From Bacteroidales bacterium (GTDB lineage: Bacteria > Bacteroidota > Bacteroidia > Bacteroidales > UBA932): a stretch of 64,000 bases of DNA. The position numbers and the translations under genes were made by a program. The notes below the pieces were generated by a model that was not told where the DNA came from, did no database searches, and saw only the letters and a list, made by a program, of their open reading frames with translations. Shown here one piece after another: positions 33,360 to 41,285 of the stretch (positions within the stretch are counted from its first letter, which is position 1; each line of letters begins with the position of its first letter). The stretch lies in assembly GCA_017458145.1 (NCBI GenBank), contig JAFTGA010000015.1, forward strand, positions 62,001 through 126,000, in the 5' to 3' direction.

Positions 33360-33927
33360 CGAACTGATCCGCCGGGCGATCATCGGCGACGGCACCGCCT
33401 TCACCGAGCTCTGGGACACGCACATCAGCTCGCTCCGCACCTACCTGCGCGGAGCCATGAAGCACCTGGACGATTTCTACATCGACGACATCTGCTCCCG
33501 CAGTTTCGAGAAGGCGTTCCGGCAAATCCGTTCCTTCGACCCGGCCCGGAGCCAGTTCTCCACCTGGCTGCGCCGGATCGCGCACAACACGGCGCTGGAC
33601 ACCATCGATGCCGAGAGCCGCTCACAGAGCCGGCTGGTCTCGCTGGACAAGGACAGTTCGGGAAGCGGACAGATCATCGACACCATCGGGGACGAGGCCG
33701 CCACGCCGCTGGAGCAGATCGTGGAGGAAGAGGACGCCGAGAAGCTGGAGGGCTATATCGAAGGCCTGCCGGAGCTGTATCGCACCATCGCGCGGATGCG
33801 CCTGATCGACGGATTGCAGTATAAGGAAATCGCCGAAGAGCTCGGCCTCGAACTCAATACCGTGCGTACCCGGATCCGGCGCGCCAAGGCGATGATCGAG
33901 TCCTTCAAGGCCGGGGAAGACGCCTAG
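33331..33927 (+). CDS. RNA polymerase sigma-70-family (ECF) factor
   Basis: The 198-residue factor has sigma region 2 (about 15-90; FTELWDTHISSLRTYL, RSFEKAFRQIRSFDPARSQFSTWLRRIAHNTALD). A linker follows, then region 4 (about 140-195; LPELYRTIARMRLIDGLQYKEIAEELGLELNTVRTRIRRAK). ATG 33331 lies inside the last codons of polA, an overlap of 29 nt, so the two are co-transcribed. No anti-sigma gene follows. Targets are unknown. Its TAG stop abuts repeat copy 3. Confidence 0.92.
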   Translation: MAAPGSKPIDELIRRAIIGDGTAFTELWDTHISSLRTYLRGAMKHLDDFYIDDICSRSFEKAFRQIRSFDPARSQFSTWLRRIAHNTALDTIDAESRSQSRLVSLDKDSSGSGQIIDTIGDEAATPLEQIVEEEDAEKLEGYIEGLPELYRTIARMRLIDGLQYKEIAEELGLELNTVRTRIRRAKAMIESFKAGEDA

Positions 33928-34382
33928 TCATTCCGGGCAAGCCCCGGAATCTGGTGCCTATGATTGCATTCCGGGCAGACCCCGTGCGCCATATAGTTTG
34001 CGTTGTGCACTTCGAACCCGTCCGGGAAGTCCACCCGCGGGACGGGATATTCCTCGAAGCAGAACGTGCGCCCGCACAGCTCGCAGTGGAAATGGACATG
34101 CCTGTCGGTGTCTTCCTCTTCCTCTGCGCAGTGGCAGACCTCATAGCGCAGACTGTCCCCGCCGTCCTCCAGCGAATGGAGCAGCCGGTGCTCCCGGAAG
34201 GTGGCCAGCGTCCTGGAAATGATGGACTTGTCCACGGACTCCAGCGCCGTCTCGATCTCGGTCATCGAGAGCGGGCGGCCTTCGCGCAGCAGGGTCCGCA
34301 GGATGAGAATCCGGTTGGCGGTGGGCTTGATGCCATGCGTGAGCATCAGCGTCTCGGGGCTTTCGTTTTCGTGGTGGTGCAT
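33924..34382 (-). CDS. Fur-family metal-dependent repressor
   Basis: The 152-residue product has a winged-helix DNA-binding domain (about 10-80; GIKPTANRILILRTL, SKSIISRTLATF-like). The dimerisation domain has HVHFHCELCGRTFCFEEYP and HGVCPECNH, giving two CxxC structural zinc sites. This is closest to Fur/Zur/PerR types; the sensed metal or peroxide cannot be read. Its last residues (IPGLARND) are encoded by interspersed repeat copy 3, so the C-terminus was recently altered. ATG 34380-34382 is 3 nt from the predicted transcript start. It converges on the sigma gene with a 4-nt overlap. Confidence 0.9.
   Translation of the reverse strand: MHHHENESPETLMLTHGIKPTANRILILRTLLREGRPLSMTEIETALESVDKSIISRTLATFREHRLLHSLEDGGDSLRYEVCHCAEEEEDTDRHVHFHCELCGRTFCFEEYPVPRVDFPDGFEVHNANYMAHGVCPECNHRHQIPGLARND
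33927..33951 (+). repeat. Interspersed palindromic repeat, copy 3
   Basis: The element reads GTCATTCCGGGC then AAGCCCCGGAATC, starting at the last base of the sigma-factor stop codon. On the other strand it encodes the final residues of the Fur-family protein. It is the same repeat as 4414-4438 and 17098-17125. Confidence 0.78.
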
Positions 34383-34388
34383 ACCCTG

Positions 34389-34396
34389 CAAAGATA
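34389..34396 (-). promoter_or_regulatory. -7 promoter box of the Fur-family gene
   Basis: On the minus strand this reads TATCTTTG. The predicted start is about 34385, 3 nt before the ATG, just after the radC stop. Confidence 0.65.
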
Positions 34397-34407
34397 CGCA
34401 TTTTCCG

Positions 34408-35100
34408 TCAATCGCCGGCACGGTACATCCGGTCCTCGTTGAAGGAGAAAAAACAGTCGTCCGAGACGATCACGTGGTCCAGCAGGGAGAGCCCCACGGC
34501 GGAGAGTCCCCGGCGGAGGCGGTCCGTCTCCCGGATGTCCGCCGGGCCCGGGGTGGGGTTGCCGCCCGGATGGTTGTGCACGAGCACGATGCTGTCGGCG
34601 CCCTTGTCCAGCGCCAGGCGGATGATTTGCCGGATGTCGATGACGGTGGCGTTGCCGCCCCCGGAACTGGCGAGCAGCTTGCCCACGAGATAGCAGCGGC
34701 TGTTGAGCAGCAGGACCCAGCATTCTTCGTGCTGCAGCCCCTTCATCTGGGGAAGCATCAGCTCGTAGATGCGCCGGGCCGTCGTCACCGGGGATTTCAC
34801 CACGGAGGATTCTTCCTGCAGGAAGCGCCTGCCGAGTTCGAAGGCCGCGATCACGCTGGCGGCCTTGCCCGGGCCGATGCCCGGCAGGGCGAGCAGCCTG
34901 TCGCGGGAGAAGTGGAACAGGGTGCCAAGCCGTCCGTCGGCCCGGGCAAGGAGCAGGCGGGCCAGGTCCAGGGCGCTCCGGTCCCGGGTGCCGCTCCGCA
35001 GCAGGACGGCGAGCAGTTCGCCGTCGCTCAGTGCTCCCGCGCCGCGGGAGAGCATCTTTTCGCGCGGACGTTCGTCCGCCTGGAGGTCTTTGATTTTCAT
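34408..35100 (-). CDS. radC: RadC-family JAMM/MPN+ protein
   Basis: The 230-residue protein has an N-terminal helix-hairpin-helix region (LLALPGIGPGKAASVIAAFELGRR at about 75-98). The JAMM metalloprotease-like domain has the metal motif HNHPGGNPTPGPADIRETD and an upstream catalytic-Glu region. Original links to DNA repair are not supported in E. coli, and the function of the family remains unclear. ATG 35098-35100 gives MKIKDLQADERPREKM, the usual start. Confidence 0.93.
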   Translation of the reverse strand: MKIKDLQADERPREKMLSRGAGALSDGELLAVLLRSGTRDRSALDLARLLLARADGRLGTLFHFSRDRLLALPGIGPGKAASVIAAFELGRRFLQEESSVVKSPVTTARRIYELMLPQMKGLQHEECWVLLLNSRCYLVGKLLASSGGGNATVIDIRQIIRLALDKGADSIVLVHNHPGGNPTPGPADIRETDRLRRGLSAVGLSLLDHVIVSDDCFFSFNEDRMYRAGD

Positions 35101-35107
35101 AGCGGCG

Positions 35108-35115
35108 CAAGGATA
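35108..35115 (-). promoter_or_regulatory. -7 promoter box of radC
   Basis: On the minus strand this reads TATCCTTG, which matches TAnnTTTG except for C in place of the first T of TTTG. The predicted start is about 35104, 4 nt before the ATG. Confidence 0.5.
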
Positions 35116-35118
35116 GGC

Positions 35119-35158
35119 AAAAAAAACGTCAAAAACGATAAAAAAAGTTTTTGACGTC
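35119..35158 (-). terminator. Terminator downstream of miaB
   Basis: ACGTCAAAAAC (35126-35136) pairs with GTTTTTGACGT (35147-35157). On the minus strand the stem is followed by a run of Ts, ending miaB transcription just before the radC promoter. Confidence 0.78.
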
Positions 35159-35183
35159 CAAAAAGCGAAGATTTTTATGATCA

Positions 35184-35274
35184 GGCGATCTTGCAAAGGC
35201 TCGGAGCGTAGCGAGGCAGGGGGTTCGCGGGGGAAACGTCCCCCGCGTCATCAGGAACCGGCGATCTTGCAAAG
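35184..35274 (-). repeat. Palindromic element at the miaB 3' end flanked by 15-bp direct repeats
   Basis: GGCGATCTTGCAAAG occurs at 35184-35198 and again at 35260-35274 in the same orientation. Between them lie 61 bp with two palindromes, CGCGGGGGAAACGTCCCCCG and GCTCGGAGCGTAGCGAGGC. The right copy codes for the last residues of MiaB (LCKIA). The left copy is the same coding end followed directly by a TGA in frame. This is the footprint expected of an insertion with duplication of the target at the miaB stop codon, with the element supplying a new stop two codons later. Confidence 0.75.
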
Positions 35275-36561
35275 CAAGGTCGCCTGGGTGCAGTCGCAGA
35301 CGACCACGTCCACGAAGTCCCCGGCCTTGTGCGCGGTGTCGGGCCAGACGCACATCTTGTTTTGGCTGTTGCGCCCGCAGAGTTCGGCCGGATTGCGCTT
35401 GGAGGGGCCTTCGACCAGCACGCGGAAGGTCTTGCCCGCGTCGCGCCGGTTGCTCTCCAGCGAAAGCCGGTTCTGCACGGCGATGATCTCTTCCAGCCGC
35501 CGGGTCTTGACCGCCTGGGGCACGTCGTCGGGATACTTTTTGGCGGCCAGCGTGCCGGGCCGCTCCGAGTACTGGAACATGAAGGCGGCGTCGAAGCCGA
35601 CCTGCTCGAAGAGGCGCAGCGTGTCGCGGTGGTCCTCCTCCGTCTCGGAGCAGAAGCCGGCGATCACGTCGGTGCTGATGGCGCAGTCGGGCATGACGGT
35701 GCGGATCTTCTCCACGCGCTGCAGGTACCAGGCGCGGGTGTAGCGGCGGCGCATCTTCTCCAGGATGCGGTCGGAGCCGGACTGGACCGGCAGGTGGATG
35801 TGGCGGCAGATGTTCCCGTGCGCGGCCATCGTCTCCAGCACGGCGTCGGAGATGTCCTGCGGGTTGGAAGTGGAGAAGCGGATGCGCAGGGCCGGCACGG
35901 CTTCGGCCACGACCCCGAGCAGCCGGGCAAAGTCGTGGTCCTCAAAACGATAGGAGTCCACGTTCTGCCCCAGCAGGGTGATCTCCTTGTAGCCGCGGGC
36001 GGCGCAGTCGCAGGCTTCGCGCACAATGGTCCTCCAGTCCCGGCTGCGTTCCGCTCCGCGGGTGTAGGGCACGACGCAGTAGGAACAGACATTGTTGCAG
36101 CCGCGCATGATGGAGATGAAGGCGGACACGCCGCTGCGGTCCAGCCGGACCGGGGCGATGTCGCCATACGTCTCCTCGCGGGAGAGCAGGACGTTGATCT
36201 GGGGATGCCCTTGTGCGGCGGCGCCGATCAGTTCCGGGAGGTTCCGGTAGGCGTCCGGGCCGGCCACGATGTCCACCTTGCCGGATTCCAGCAGGGCTTC
36301 GCCCAGCCGCTCGGCCATGCAGCCGAGGATGCCCGTGACCACGCCCGGGCGCTTCCTGCGCTGGAAGTTGAACTGTTCGATCCGGCCCCAGATCCGCTGC
36401 TCCGCGTTGTCGCGCACCGAGCAGGTGTTGGCCATGATCACGTCGGCCTGCGCGATGTCTTCCGTGCGGCCGTAGCCCGCTTTCCCCAGGATGGAGAAAA
36501 CGACTTCGGTATCCGCCACATTCATCTGGCAGCCGTATGTTTCTATATATACCTTTTTCAT
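35251..36561 (-). CDS. miaB: tRNA-2-methylthio-N6-isopentenyladenosine synthase
   Basis: The 436-residue radical-SAM methylthiotransferase adds the 2-methylthio group to i6A37 of tRNA. The UPF0004 domain has cysteines in YGCQMN, ANTCSVRDNAE and LGCMAER. The radical-SAM cluster is in IMRGCNNVCSYCVVPYTRG, and a TRAM domain (about 370-430) follows. ATG 36559-36561 (MKKVYIETYGCQMN) is 6 nt from the predicted transcript start. The final two residues (GS) and the stop codon come from an inserted repeat element. Confidence 0.96.
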   Translation of the reverse strand: MKKVYIETYGCQMNVADTEVVFSILGKAGYGRTEDIAQADVIMANTCSVRDNAEQRIWGRIEQFNFQRRKRPGVVTGILGCMAERLGEALLESGKVDIVAGPDAYRNLPELIGAAAQGHPQINVLLSREETYGDIAPVRLDRSGVSAFISIMRGCNNVCSYCVVPYTRGAERSRDWRTIVREACDCAARGYKEITLLGQNVDSYRFEDHDFARLLGVVAEAVPALRIRFSTSNPQDISDAVLETMAAHGNICRHIHLPVQSGSDRILEKMRRRYTRAWYLQRVEKIRTVMPDCAISTDVIAGFCSETEEDHRDTLRLFEQVGFDAAFMFQYSERPGTLAAKKYPDDVPQAVKTRRLEEIIAVQNRLSLESNRRDAGKTFRVLVEGPSKRNPAELCGRNSQNKMCVWPDTAHKAGDFVDVVVCDCTQATLLCKIAGS

Positions 36562-36570
36562 ACGAATGCG

Positions 36571-36597
36571 CAAAGATAGAGATTTTTCGTATCTTTG
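36571..36597. promoter_or_regulatory. Divergent -7 boxes for miaB (minus) and the lipoprotein-SPOR-rpoN operon (plus)
   Basis: CAAAGATA at 36571-36578 (TATCTTTG on the minus strand) and TATCTTTG at 36590-36597 are exact inverted copies 11 bp apart. Predicted starts are about 36567 (6-nt leader) and 36601 (20-nt leader). Confidence 0.7.
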
Positions 36598-36620
36598 TAA
36601 GATAGTTTGCATAAGAAGAA

Positions 36621-37121
36621 ATGAAGAAAATCCGAATCCTCGCCCTCCTGGTCCTGGCCGTGCTGCTGCTCGCCGGGTGCGAGGGGCGTCGTCTGCAGGA
36701 TGTCCGCGTGACTTCTGCGCGGCTTGTCCAGGTCACGCCCGAGGGGCTGACCAGTTTGTCCGCGCTGGTCGAACTGGGGGTGCACAACCCGTCGGTGACC
36801 TTCGAGGTGTCGGCGCTGGAAGGCCTGGCCCGCTTCAAGGGACAGGACGTGCTGACGCTGCACTCGGAGCCTTTCAGTGTGGCCGCCCGCTCGGATGAGT
36901 TGTATTCCATTCCCCTCCGGGGGAGGATCGTGGACGGCTTCAACCCGCTCCAGCTGATCCGCCTGCTGGGCGACGGGCTGGACCGCGATGATGTGACCGT
37001 CTCCCTGCGGGGCCGTGTCACGCTACGCAGCGGCGTTGGCAAGAATATTGAATTGGAAGATATTCCGCTGCGTGTGCTGCTGGAACAGATAGAACAGGAA
37101 AAAGATGAGACAGAACAGTAA
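36621..37121 (+). CDS. Lipoprotein with a LEA-type-2-like domain
   Basis: The 166-residue product has a lipoprotein signal with lipobox LLAGC (Cys 20). A beta-rich domain with VELGVHNPSVTFEVSALEG is suggestive of a LEA/WHy-like fold. The ending is a charged helix. Function unknown. It overlaps the next gene by 17 nt and heads the operon leading to rpoN. Confidence 0.78.
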   Translation: MKKIRILALLVLAVLLLAGCEGRRLQDVRVTSARLVQVTPEGLTSLSALVELGVHNPSVTFEVSALEGLARFKGQDVLTLHSEPFSVAARSDELYSIPLRGRIVDGFNPLQLIRLLGDGLDRDDVTVSLRGRVTLRSGVGKNIELEDIPLRVLLEQIEQEKDETEQ

Positions 37122-37638
37122 AATATGGATCCTGCTGGCCCTGCTTTCCTTCCTGGCCCCGCGCCTGATGGCGCAGAACCTGGAGGAGGGGACCGGCGAG
37201 ATCGAACATGCCGGCGAGGAGGTCCAGGTCGACTCCGCGCTTTTTGGCCGCGACATCTTCTCGGCCCTGCCCGAGCAGGTGGTCATCCGCCAGGACCCGT
37301 CCGTGCGGGATGCGCTGGGCCGTCAGGTGCGCGCTAACGCTGACAAGAACTACAGCGGCTTCCGCATCCGGCTGTATTTCGCCAGCAGCCGGACCGCCCG
37401 TGAGGAGTCGGCCGCCGTGATCCGCCGCTTCAGCGCGATGTATCCCAATATCCAGGCTTACCGGACCTACGCCTCGCCCAACTTCAAGGTAACGGTCGGC
37501 AATTTCCGGACCCGCCTGGAGGCGGAAGCCCTCCTGCGCGAGCTGAAGGGCGATTTCCCGGATGCGTTCATCGTCCGGGAGCGTTTCAAGTATCCTTCTA
37601 TCGGACGCGCTGACGCCCGTCCTGCCGCCACGGAATAA
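37105..37638 (+). CDS. Secreted SPOR-domain protein
   Basis: The 177-residue product has a signal peptide (1-24, ending LMAQ). A linker is followed by a C-terminal SPOR domain (about 83-160) recognisable from FRIRLYFASSRTAREESAAVI, YRTYASPNFKVTVGNFRTRLEAEALLREL and FIVRERF. SPOR domains bind denuded glycan strands of septal peptidoglycan, so a cell-division or envelope role is likely. It ends 3 nt before rpoN. Confidence 0.87.
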   Translation: MRQNSKIWILLALLSFLAPRLMAQNLEEGTGEIEHAGEEVQVDSALFGRDIFSALPEQVVIRQDPSVRDALGRQVRANADKNYSGFRIRLYFASSRTAREESAAVIRRFSAMYPNIQAYRTYASPNFKVTVGNFRTRLEAEALLRELKGDFPDAFIVRERFKYPSIGRADARPAATE

Positions 37639-37641
37639 CAG

Positions 37642-39045
37642 ATGATCAAGCAAGGCCTCGAAATCAAGCAGCAGCAGAAGCTCTCCCCGCTGCAGATCCA
37701 GACGATCAAGCTGATCGAACTCCCGATCCAGGAGCTCGAGCAGAAAATCCGCACGGAGCTGGAGGAGAATCCCGTACTGGATGACTCTCCGGATCCCGAC
37801 AAGCCGGAGGAGGCCAAGGATGTGTCGCTGGACGAGATCACCGACGAGGGCGACATCCCCGCCTACAAGACCCGGGTCAACAACTGGGGGAAGGATCCCC
37901 GGCCCGAATACAATACCTTCTCCGTGCGCGAGAGCTTCACCCAGAGCCTGATGGACCAGCTGGGCTACCGCAACCTCACGCCGCGGGAATACAATATCGC
38001 CGCATTCATCATCGGCTCGCTCGATGCCGACGGCTATCTGCGCCGCGACATCGGCTCCCTGGTGGACGACATGGCTTTCCGGGCGGGCATCCAGACCGAC
38101 GAGGAAGAGGTGCTGCGCCTGCTTTCCGTGATCCAGGAATTCGATCCGGCCGGTGTCGGGGCACGGGACTTGCGCGAGTGCCTGCTGATCCAGTTGCGGG
38201 GCGCGAAGCAGACGCGCGATACCGTCCATGCCGAACGCATCCTGGAGGAGTATTTCCAGGAGTTCTCCAACAAGCATTTCCAGAAGATCATGACCCGCCT
38301 GGGCCTGTCCGGGGAGGAACTCAAACGGGCGATGGCGCGCATCGTCAAACTCAATCCCGCGCCCGGTGGAGAAGTGGACTACACCTATACTGACCAGGCG
38401 CAGCAGATCGTCCCGGACTTTGTCCTGGAGGAGCACGACGGTCAATTGTCCTTCTCCATGCCGCGGTTCAGCGTGCCGGAGCTTCGGGTCAACAAGAAAT
38501 ACGCCGATCTGCTGATCGAGGCCAAGGGCTCTTCGGAGCGGGCCCAGAAAGAGGCGGCGACCTTCGTGCGGCAGAAACTCGATTCCGCGAAGTGGTTCGT
38601 CGAGGCGCTCAAGCAGCGCCAGAACACGCTCAACAAGACGATGTCGGCCATCCTCGAGTATCAGTACGCCTATTTCGTGTCGGGCGACGAGTCCGACCTC
38701 AAGCCCATGGTGCTCAAGGATATCGCCGAGAAGACGGGGTTCGACATCTCCACCATCTCGCGCGTGGTCAACAGCAAGTATATCGAGACGCATTTCGGCA
38801 TCTTCCCGCTGAAATACTTTTTCTCCGAAGGCATGGAGAACAAGGAGGGCGAGGAAGTGTCCACCCGCGAGCTGAAGAAGGCCCTGCAGGAGTGCGTGGA
38901 TGCCGAAGACAAGCACAAACCCCTCACCGACGAGCAGCTCGTGGAGGAGATGGGCCGCCGTGGCTACAAGGTCGCGCGCCGCACCATCGCCAAGTACCGC
39001 GGCCAGCTCGGCATCCCGCTGGCCCGCTGGCGCAAAGAACTGTAG
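37642..39045 (+). CDS. rpoN: RNA polymerase sigma-54 factor
   Basis: The 467-residue factor has the glutamine-rich activator-interaction region I at the N-terminus (QQQKLSPLQIQTIKLIELP), an acidic linker, and a core-binding domain. The DNA-binding part has SVRE-F--SLMDQL and IAEKTGFDISTISRVVNSKYIETHFG. The RpoN box is ARRTIAKYRGQLGIP near the C-terminus. It directs transcription from -24/-12 promoters with AAA+ activators, none of which is encoded in this window. Confidence 0.97.
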   Translation: MIKQGLEIKQQQKLSPLQIQTIKLIELPIQELEQKIRTELEENPVLDDSPDPDKPEEAKDVSLDEITDEGDIPAYKTRVNNWGKDPRPEYNTFSVRESFTQSLMDQLGYRNLTPREYNIAAFIIGSLDADGYLRRDIGSLVDDMAFRAGIQTDEEEVLRLLSVIQEFDPAGVGARDLRECLLIQLRGAKQTRDTVHAERILEEYFQEFSNKHFQKIMTRLGLSGEELKRAMARIVKLNPAPGGEVDYTYTDQAQQIVPDFVLEEHDGQLSFSMPRFSVPELRVNKKYADLLIEAKGSSERAQKEAATFVRQKLDSAKWFVEALKQRQNTLNKTMSAILEYQYAYFVSGDESDLKPMVLKDIAEKTGFDISTISRVVNSKYIETHFGIFPLKYFFSEGMENKEGEEVSTRELKKALQECVDAEDKHKPLTDEQLVEEMGRRGYKVARRTIAKYRGQLGIPLARWRKEL

Positions 39046-39049
39046 AAGC

Positions 39050-39517
39050 ATGAAAAGGACAAAGCACGACGGCATCCCGGACATCGTCCAGTTCAAGCGC
39101 ATGCTGCGCGAGCGGGGGCTCAAGGCCACGCCCCAGCGCGTGGCGGTGCATGAAGCGATGCTGGCCCTGGTGCATGCCGGGGCGGACGGCGTGGCGGATT
39201 ATATCGCGGAGCAGGGAAGGACCCCGGTCTCGCCCGCTTCGGTTTACAACATCCTGACGATGCTCGCCGACCTGAAGATCTACGGCCGCCGCTCCAGCCG
39301 GAGCGGGAAGATGGTTTTCGACGTCCGTACCGGCCGTCACCTGCATCTTTACGACACCCGCAACCAGGTCTGGCGCGACCTCGAGGATGAGACGTTGTTC
39401 GCCTGGCTGGAGACGCACTTCAAGGGGCGCCGTTTCCGCGGCTACAGGATCGACGGGTTCGAGGTCCAGATCCTCTGCCATCCGACCCGGACGCCCCTCC
39501 CGGGAAAGAAAGTTTAA
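39050..39517 (+). CDS. Fur-family-like regulator lacking the usual zinc motifs
   Basis: The 155-residue product shows the Fur winged-helix pattern (MLRERGLKATPQRVAVHEAML, PVSPASVYNILTMLADLKIYGR). It keeps a HLHLYD segment resembling the metal-site HxH of the family. It has no CxxC pairs, and only one Cys near the C-terminus. It may be an Irr/PerR-like or degenerate Fur protein; the ligand is unknown. ATG 39050 is 4 nt after rpoN, so it is co-transcribed with it. Confidence 0.85.
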   Translation: MKRTKHDGIPDIVQFKRMLRERGLKATPQRVAVHEAMLALVHAGADGVADYIAEQGRTPVSPASVYNILTMLADLKIYGRRSSRSGKMVFDVRTGRHLHLYDTRNQVWRDLEDETLFAWLETHFKGRRFRGYRIDGFEVQILCHPTRTPLPGKKV

Positions 39518-39537
39518 CCAATTACTATACAATCGGT

Positions 39538-40458
39538 ATGGAACATATTCAGTGTCTGATCATCGGCGGCGGTCCTGCGGGCTATACGGCTGCAATTTAT
39601 GCTTCCCGGGCGGCGCTTGCCCCGGTCCTGTATGAGGGCAACGAGCCCGGCGGACAGCTGACCACCACGACGGTGGTGGAGAATTTCCCCGGTTTCCCGA
39701 ACGGGGTGGACGCCAACCAGCTGATGTCCGATATGCGCACCCAGGCTGCGAACCTGGGTGCTGACATCCGCCGCGGCGTCGTGACGGCAGCCGACCTGGG
39801 CGTGCGTCCCTTCCGGCTGACCGTGGACGGGGACAAGGAGCTGGAGGCGGATGCGCTGATCATCGCCACCGGCGCCACGGCCAAGTACCTCGGCCTCCCG
39901 TCCGAGGAGAAGTTCCGCGGGCTGGGCGTGTCCGCCTGTGCGACCTGCGACGGTTTTTTCTATCGCAGGAAGGATGTGGCCGTGGTGGGCGGCGGCGACA
40001 CCGCCTGCGAGGAGGCGACCTACCTTGCCGGCCTGTGCCGCAAGGTCTATATGATCGTGCGCCGCGACGTGCTGCGCGCTTCCGTGGCCATGCAGGAGCG
40101 CGTGAAGAATACGCCCAACATCGAGATCCTGTGGAACTGCAACACGCAGGAAGTGCTCGGCGATGGCTCCGGCGTGACGGGCGCCCGGCTGCTGCGCAAG
40201 AATGGCGAGGTTTTTGATATCAAGGTGGACGGCTTTTTCCTGGCCATCGGCCATCACCCGGCCTCCGAGCTTTTTGCTCCCTGGGTGGCGGTCAATGCCG
40301 AAGGCTATATCCTTACCGAGGGCGGCAGCAGCCGCACCAGCGTGGAGGGCGTCTTCGCGGCCGGAGATGTGCAGGATCCGGTTTACCGGCAGGCGGTCAA
40401 TGCCGCCGCGTCGGGCTGCCGGGCTGCGCTGGACGCCGAAAAATACTTAAAACGATGA
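39538..40458 (+). CDS. trxB: Thioredoxin-disulfide reductase
   Basis: The 306-residue flavoprotein reduces thioredoxin with NADPH. It has the FAD-binding GGGPAGYTAAIYASRA, the active-site CATC in VSACATCDGFFY, the NADPH-binding VVGGGDTACEEATYL and the C-terminal FAD motif GVFAAGDVQDPVYRQ. Length is normal. Its stop overlaps the bamD start by 4 nt (ATGA). Confidence 0.96.
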   Translation: MEHIQCLIIGGGPAGYTAAIYASRAALAPVLYEGNEPGGQLTTTTVVENFPGFPNGVDANQLMSDMRTQAANLGADIRRGVVTAADLGVRPFRLTVDGDKELEADALIIATGATAKYLGLPSEEKFRGLGVSACATCDGFFYRRKDVAVVGGGDTACEEATYLAGLCRKVYMIVRRDVLRASVAMQERVKNTPNIEILWNCNTQEVLGDGSGVTGARLLRKNGEVFDIKVDGFFLAIGHHPASELFAPWVAVNAEGYILTEGGSSRTSVEGVFAAGDVQDPVYRQAVNAAASGCRAALDAEKYLKR

Positions 40459-41249
40459 AGCGATCAACCATCCTGACCCTTTTCTCCGTCCTGTTCGTGC
40501 TCGCCGGCATTCCGGCGTGCAAGTCACAGTACGACCAGATTCTGGAGAGCAGCGACGTCGAACTCAAGTACAAGACGGCATTTGATTATTTCAACGCCGG
40601 CAAGTACAACCGGGCCGCCCAGCTCTTCGAATCGCTCACGCTCCTGACCAACGGAACGGAGCGGCATGATACCGTCATGTACTATCTCGGCCTGAGCAAT
40701 TACTCGAACAAGGATTACTACACGGCCGAGACGAATTTCCAGCAGTACCTGACCTACTTCCCGCAGAGCACTTTCTCCGAGCAGGCCGAGTTCTTCCGGA
40801 TCGACTGCCTGTACCGTTCCACGCTCCGCTACGAACTGGACCAGACGCCGACCTACACCGCCATCACGGCGATCGGGGAGTATCTGCGCGAGCACCCCGA
40901 CGGGGCCAACGCCGATATCTGCCGGCACCGGCTGGAAGAGTTGGGGGAGCGGCTGGACCGCAAGGCATTCGAAAACGCCCGACTCTACTACAAGATGGAG
41001 GACTACCGCGCTTCCCGCGTGGCGTTCAAGAATATCCTCAAAGACGACGCCGACAATGTGTTCCGCGAGGAGATCCTCTATTACTCGGCGATGTCTTCGT
41101 ACAAGTATGCCGCCCTGAGCGTAGCCTCGAAGCGGAAGGAGCGTTTCCTGGTGTTCCAGGACGACTACCTCAATTTCATCGGCGAGTACCCGGAGTCGGA
41201 ACACCGCAAGGAACTGGACCGGCTCTACGACAAAGTAAAAGAAAAATAA
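40455..41249 (+). CDS. bamD: Outer-membrane assembly lipoprotein BamD
   Basis: The 264-residue product has a lipoprotein signal (Cys 22 in IPACKS). TPR-like repeats follow: YFNAGKYNRAAQLFESL, YYLGLSNYSNKDYYTAETNFQQYLTYFPQS and RRAFKNIL-like units. The ending is NFIGEYPESEHRKELDRLYDKV. It works with BamA (encoded at 48699-51278) to insert barrels into the outer membrane. The position before the omega gene is typical of Bacteroidetes. Confidence 0.93.
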   Translation: MKRSTILTLFSVLFVLAGIPACKSQYDQILESSDVELKYKTAFDYFNAGKYNRAAQLFESLTLLTNGTERHDTVMYYLGLSNYSNKDYYTAETNFQQYLTYFPQSTFSEQAEFFRIDCLYRSTLRYELDQTPTYTAITAIGEYLREHPDGANADICRHRLEELGERLDRKAFENARLYYKMEDYRASRVAFKNILKDDADNVFREEILYYSAMSSYKYAALSVASKRKERFLVFQDDYLNFIGEYPESEHRKELDRLYDKVKEK

Positions 41250-41285
41250 TGAAACTTCCGGACCTGCCGGGTCCGTATTCTGGAT

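Noticed and set aside
35177..35743. Plus-strand open frame starting in the miaB repeat element as a possible element-encoded protein
   Set aside because: Most of it is antisense to miaB, and the part in the element is under 30 codons with no motif. The element is non-coding.
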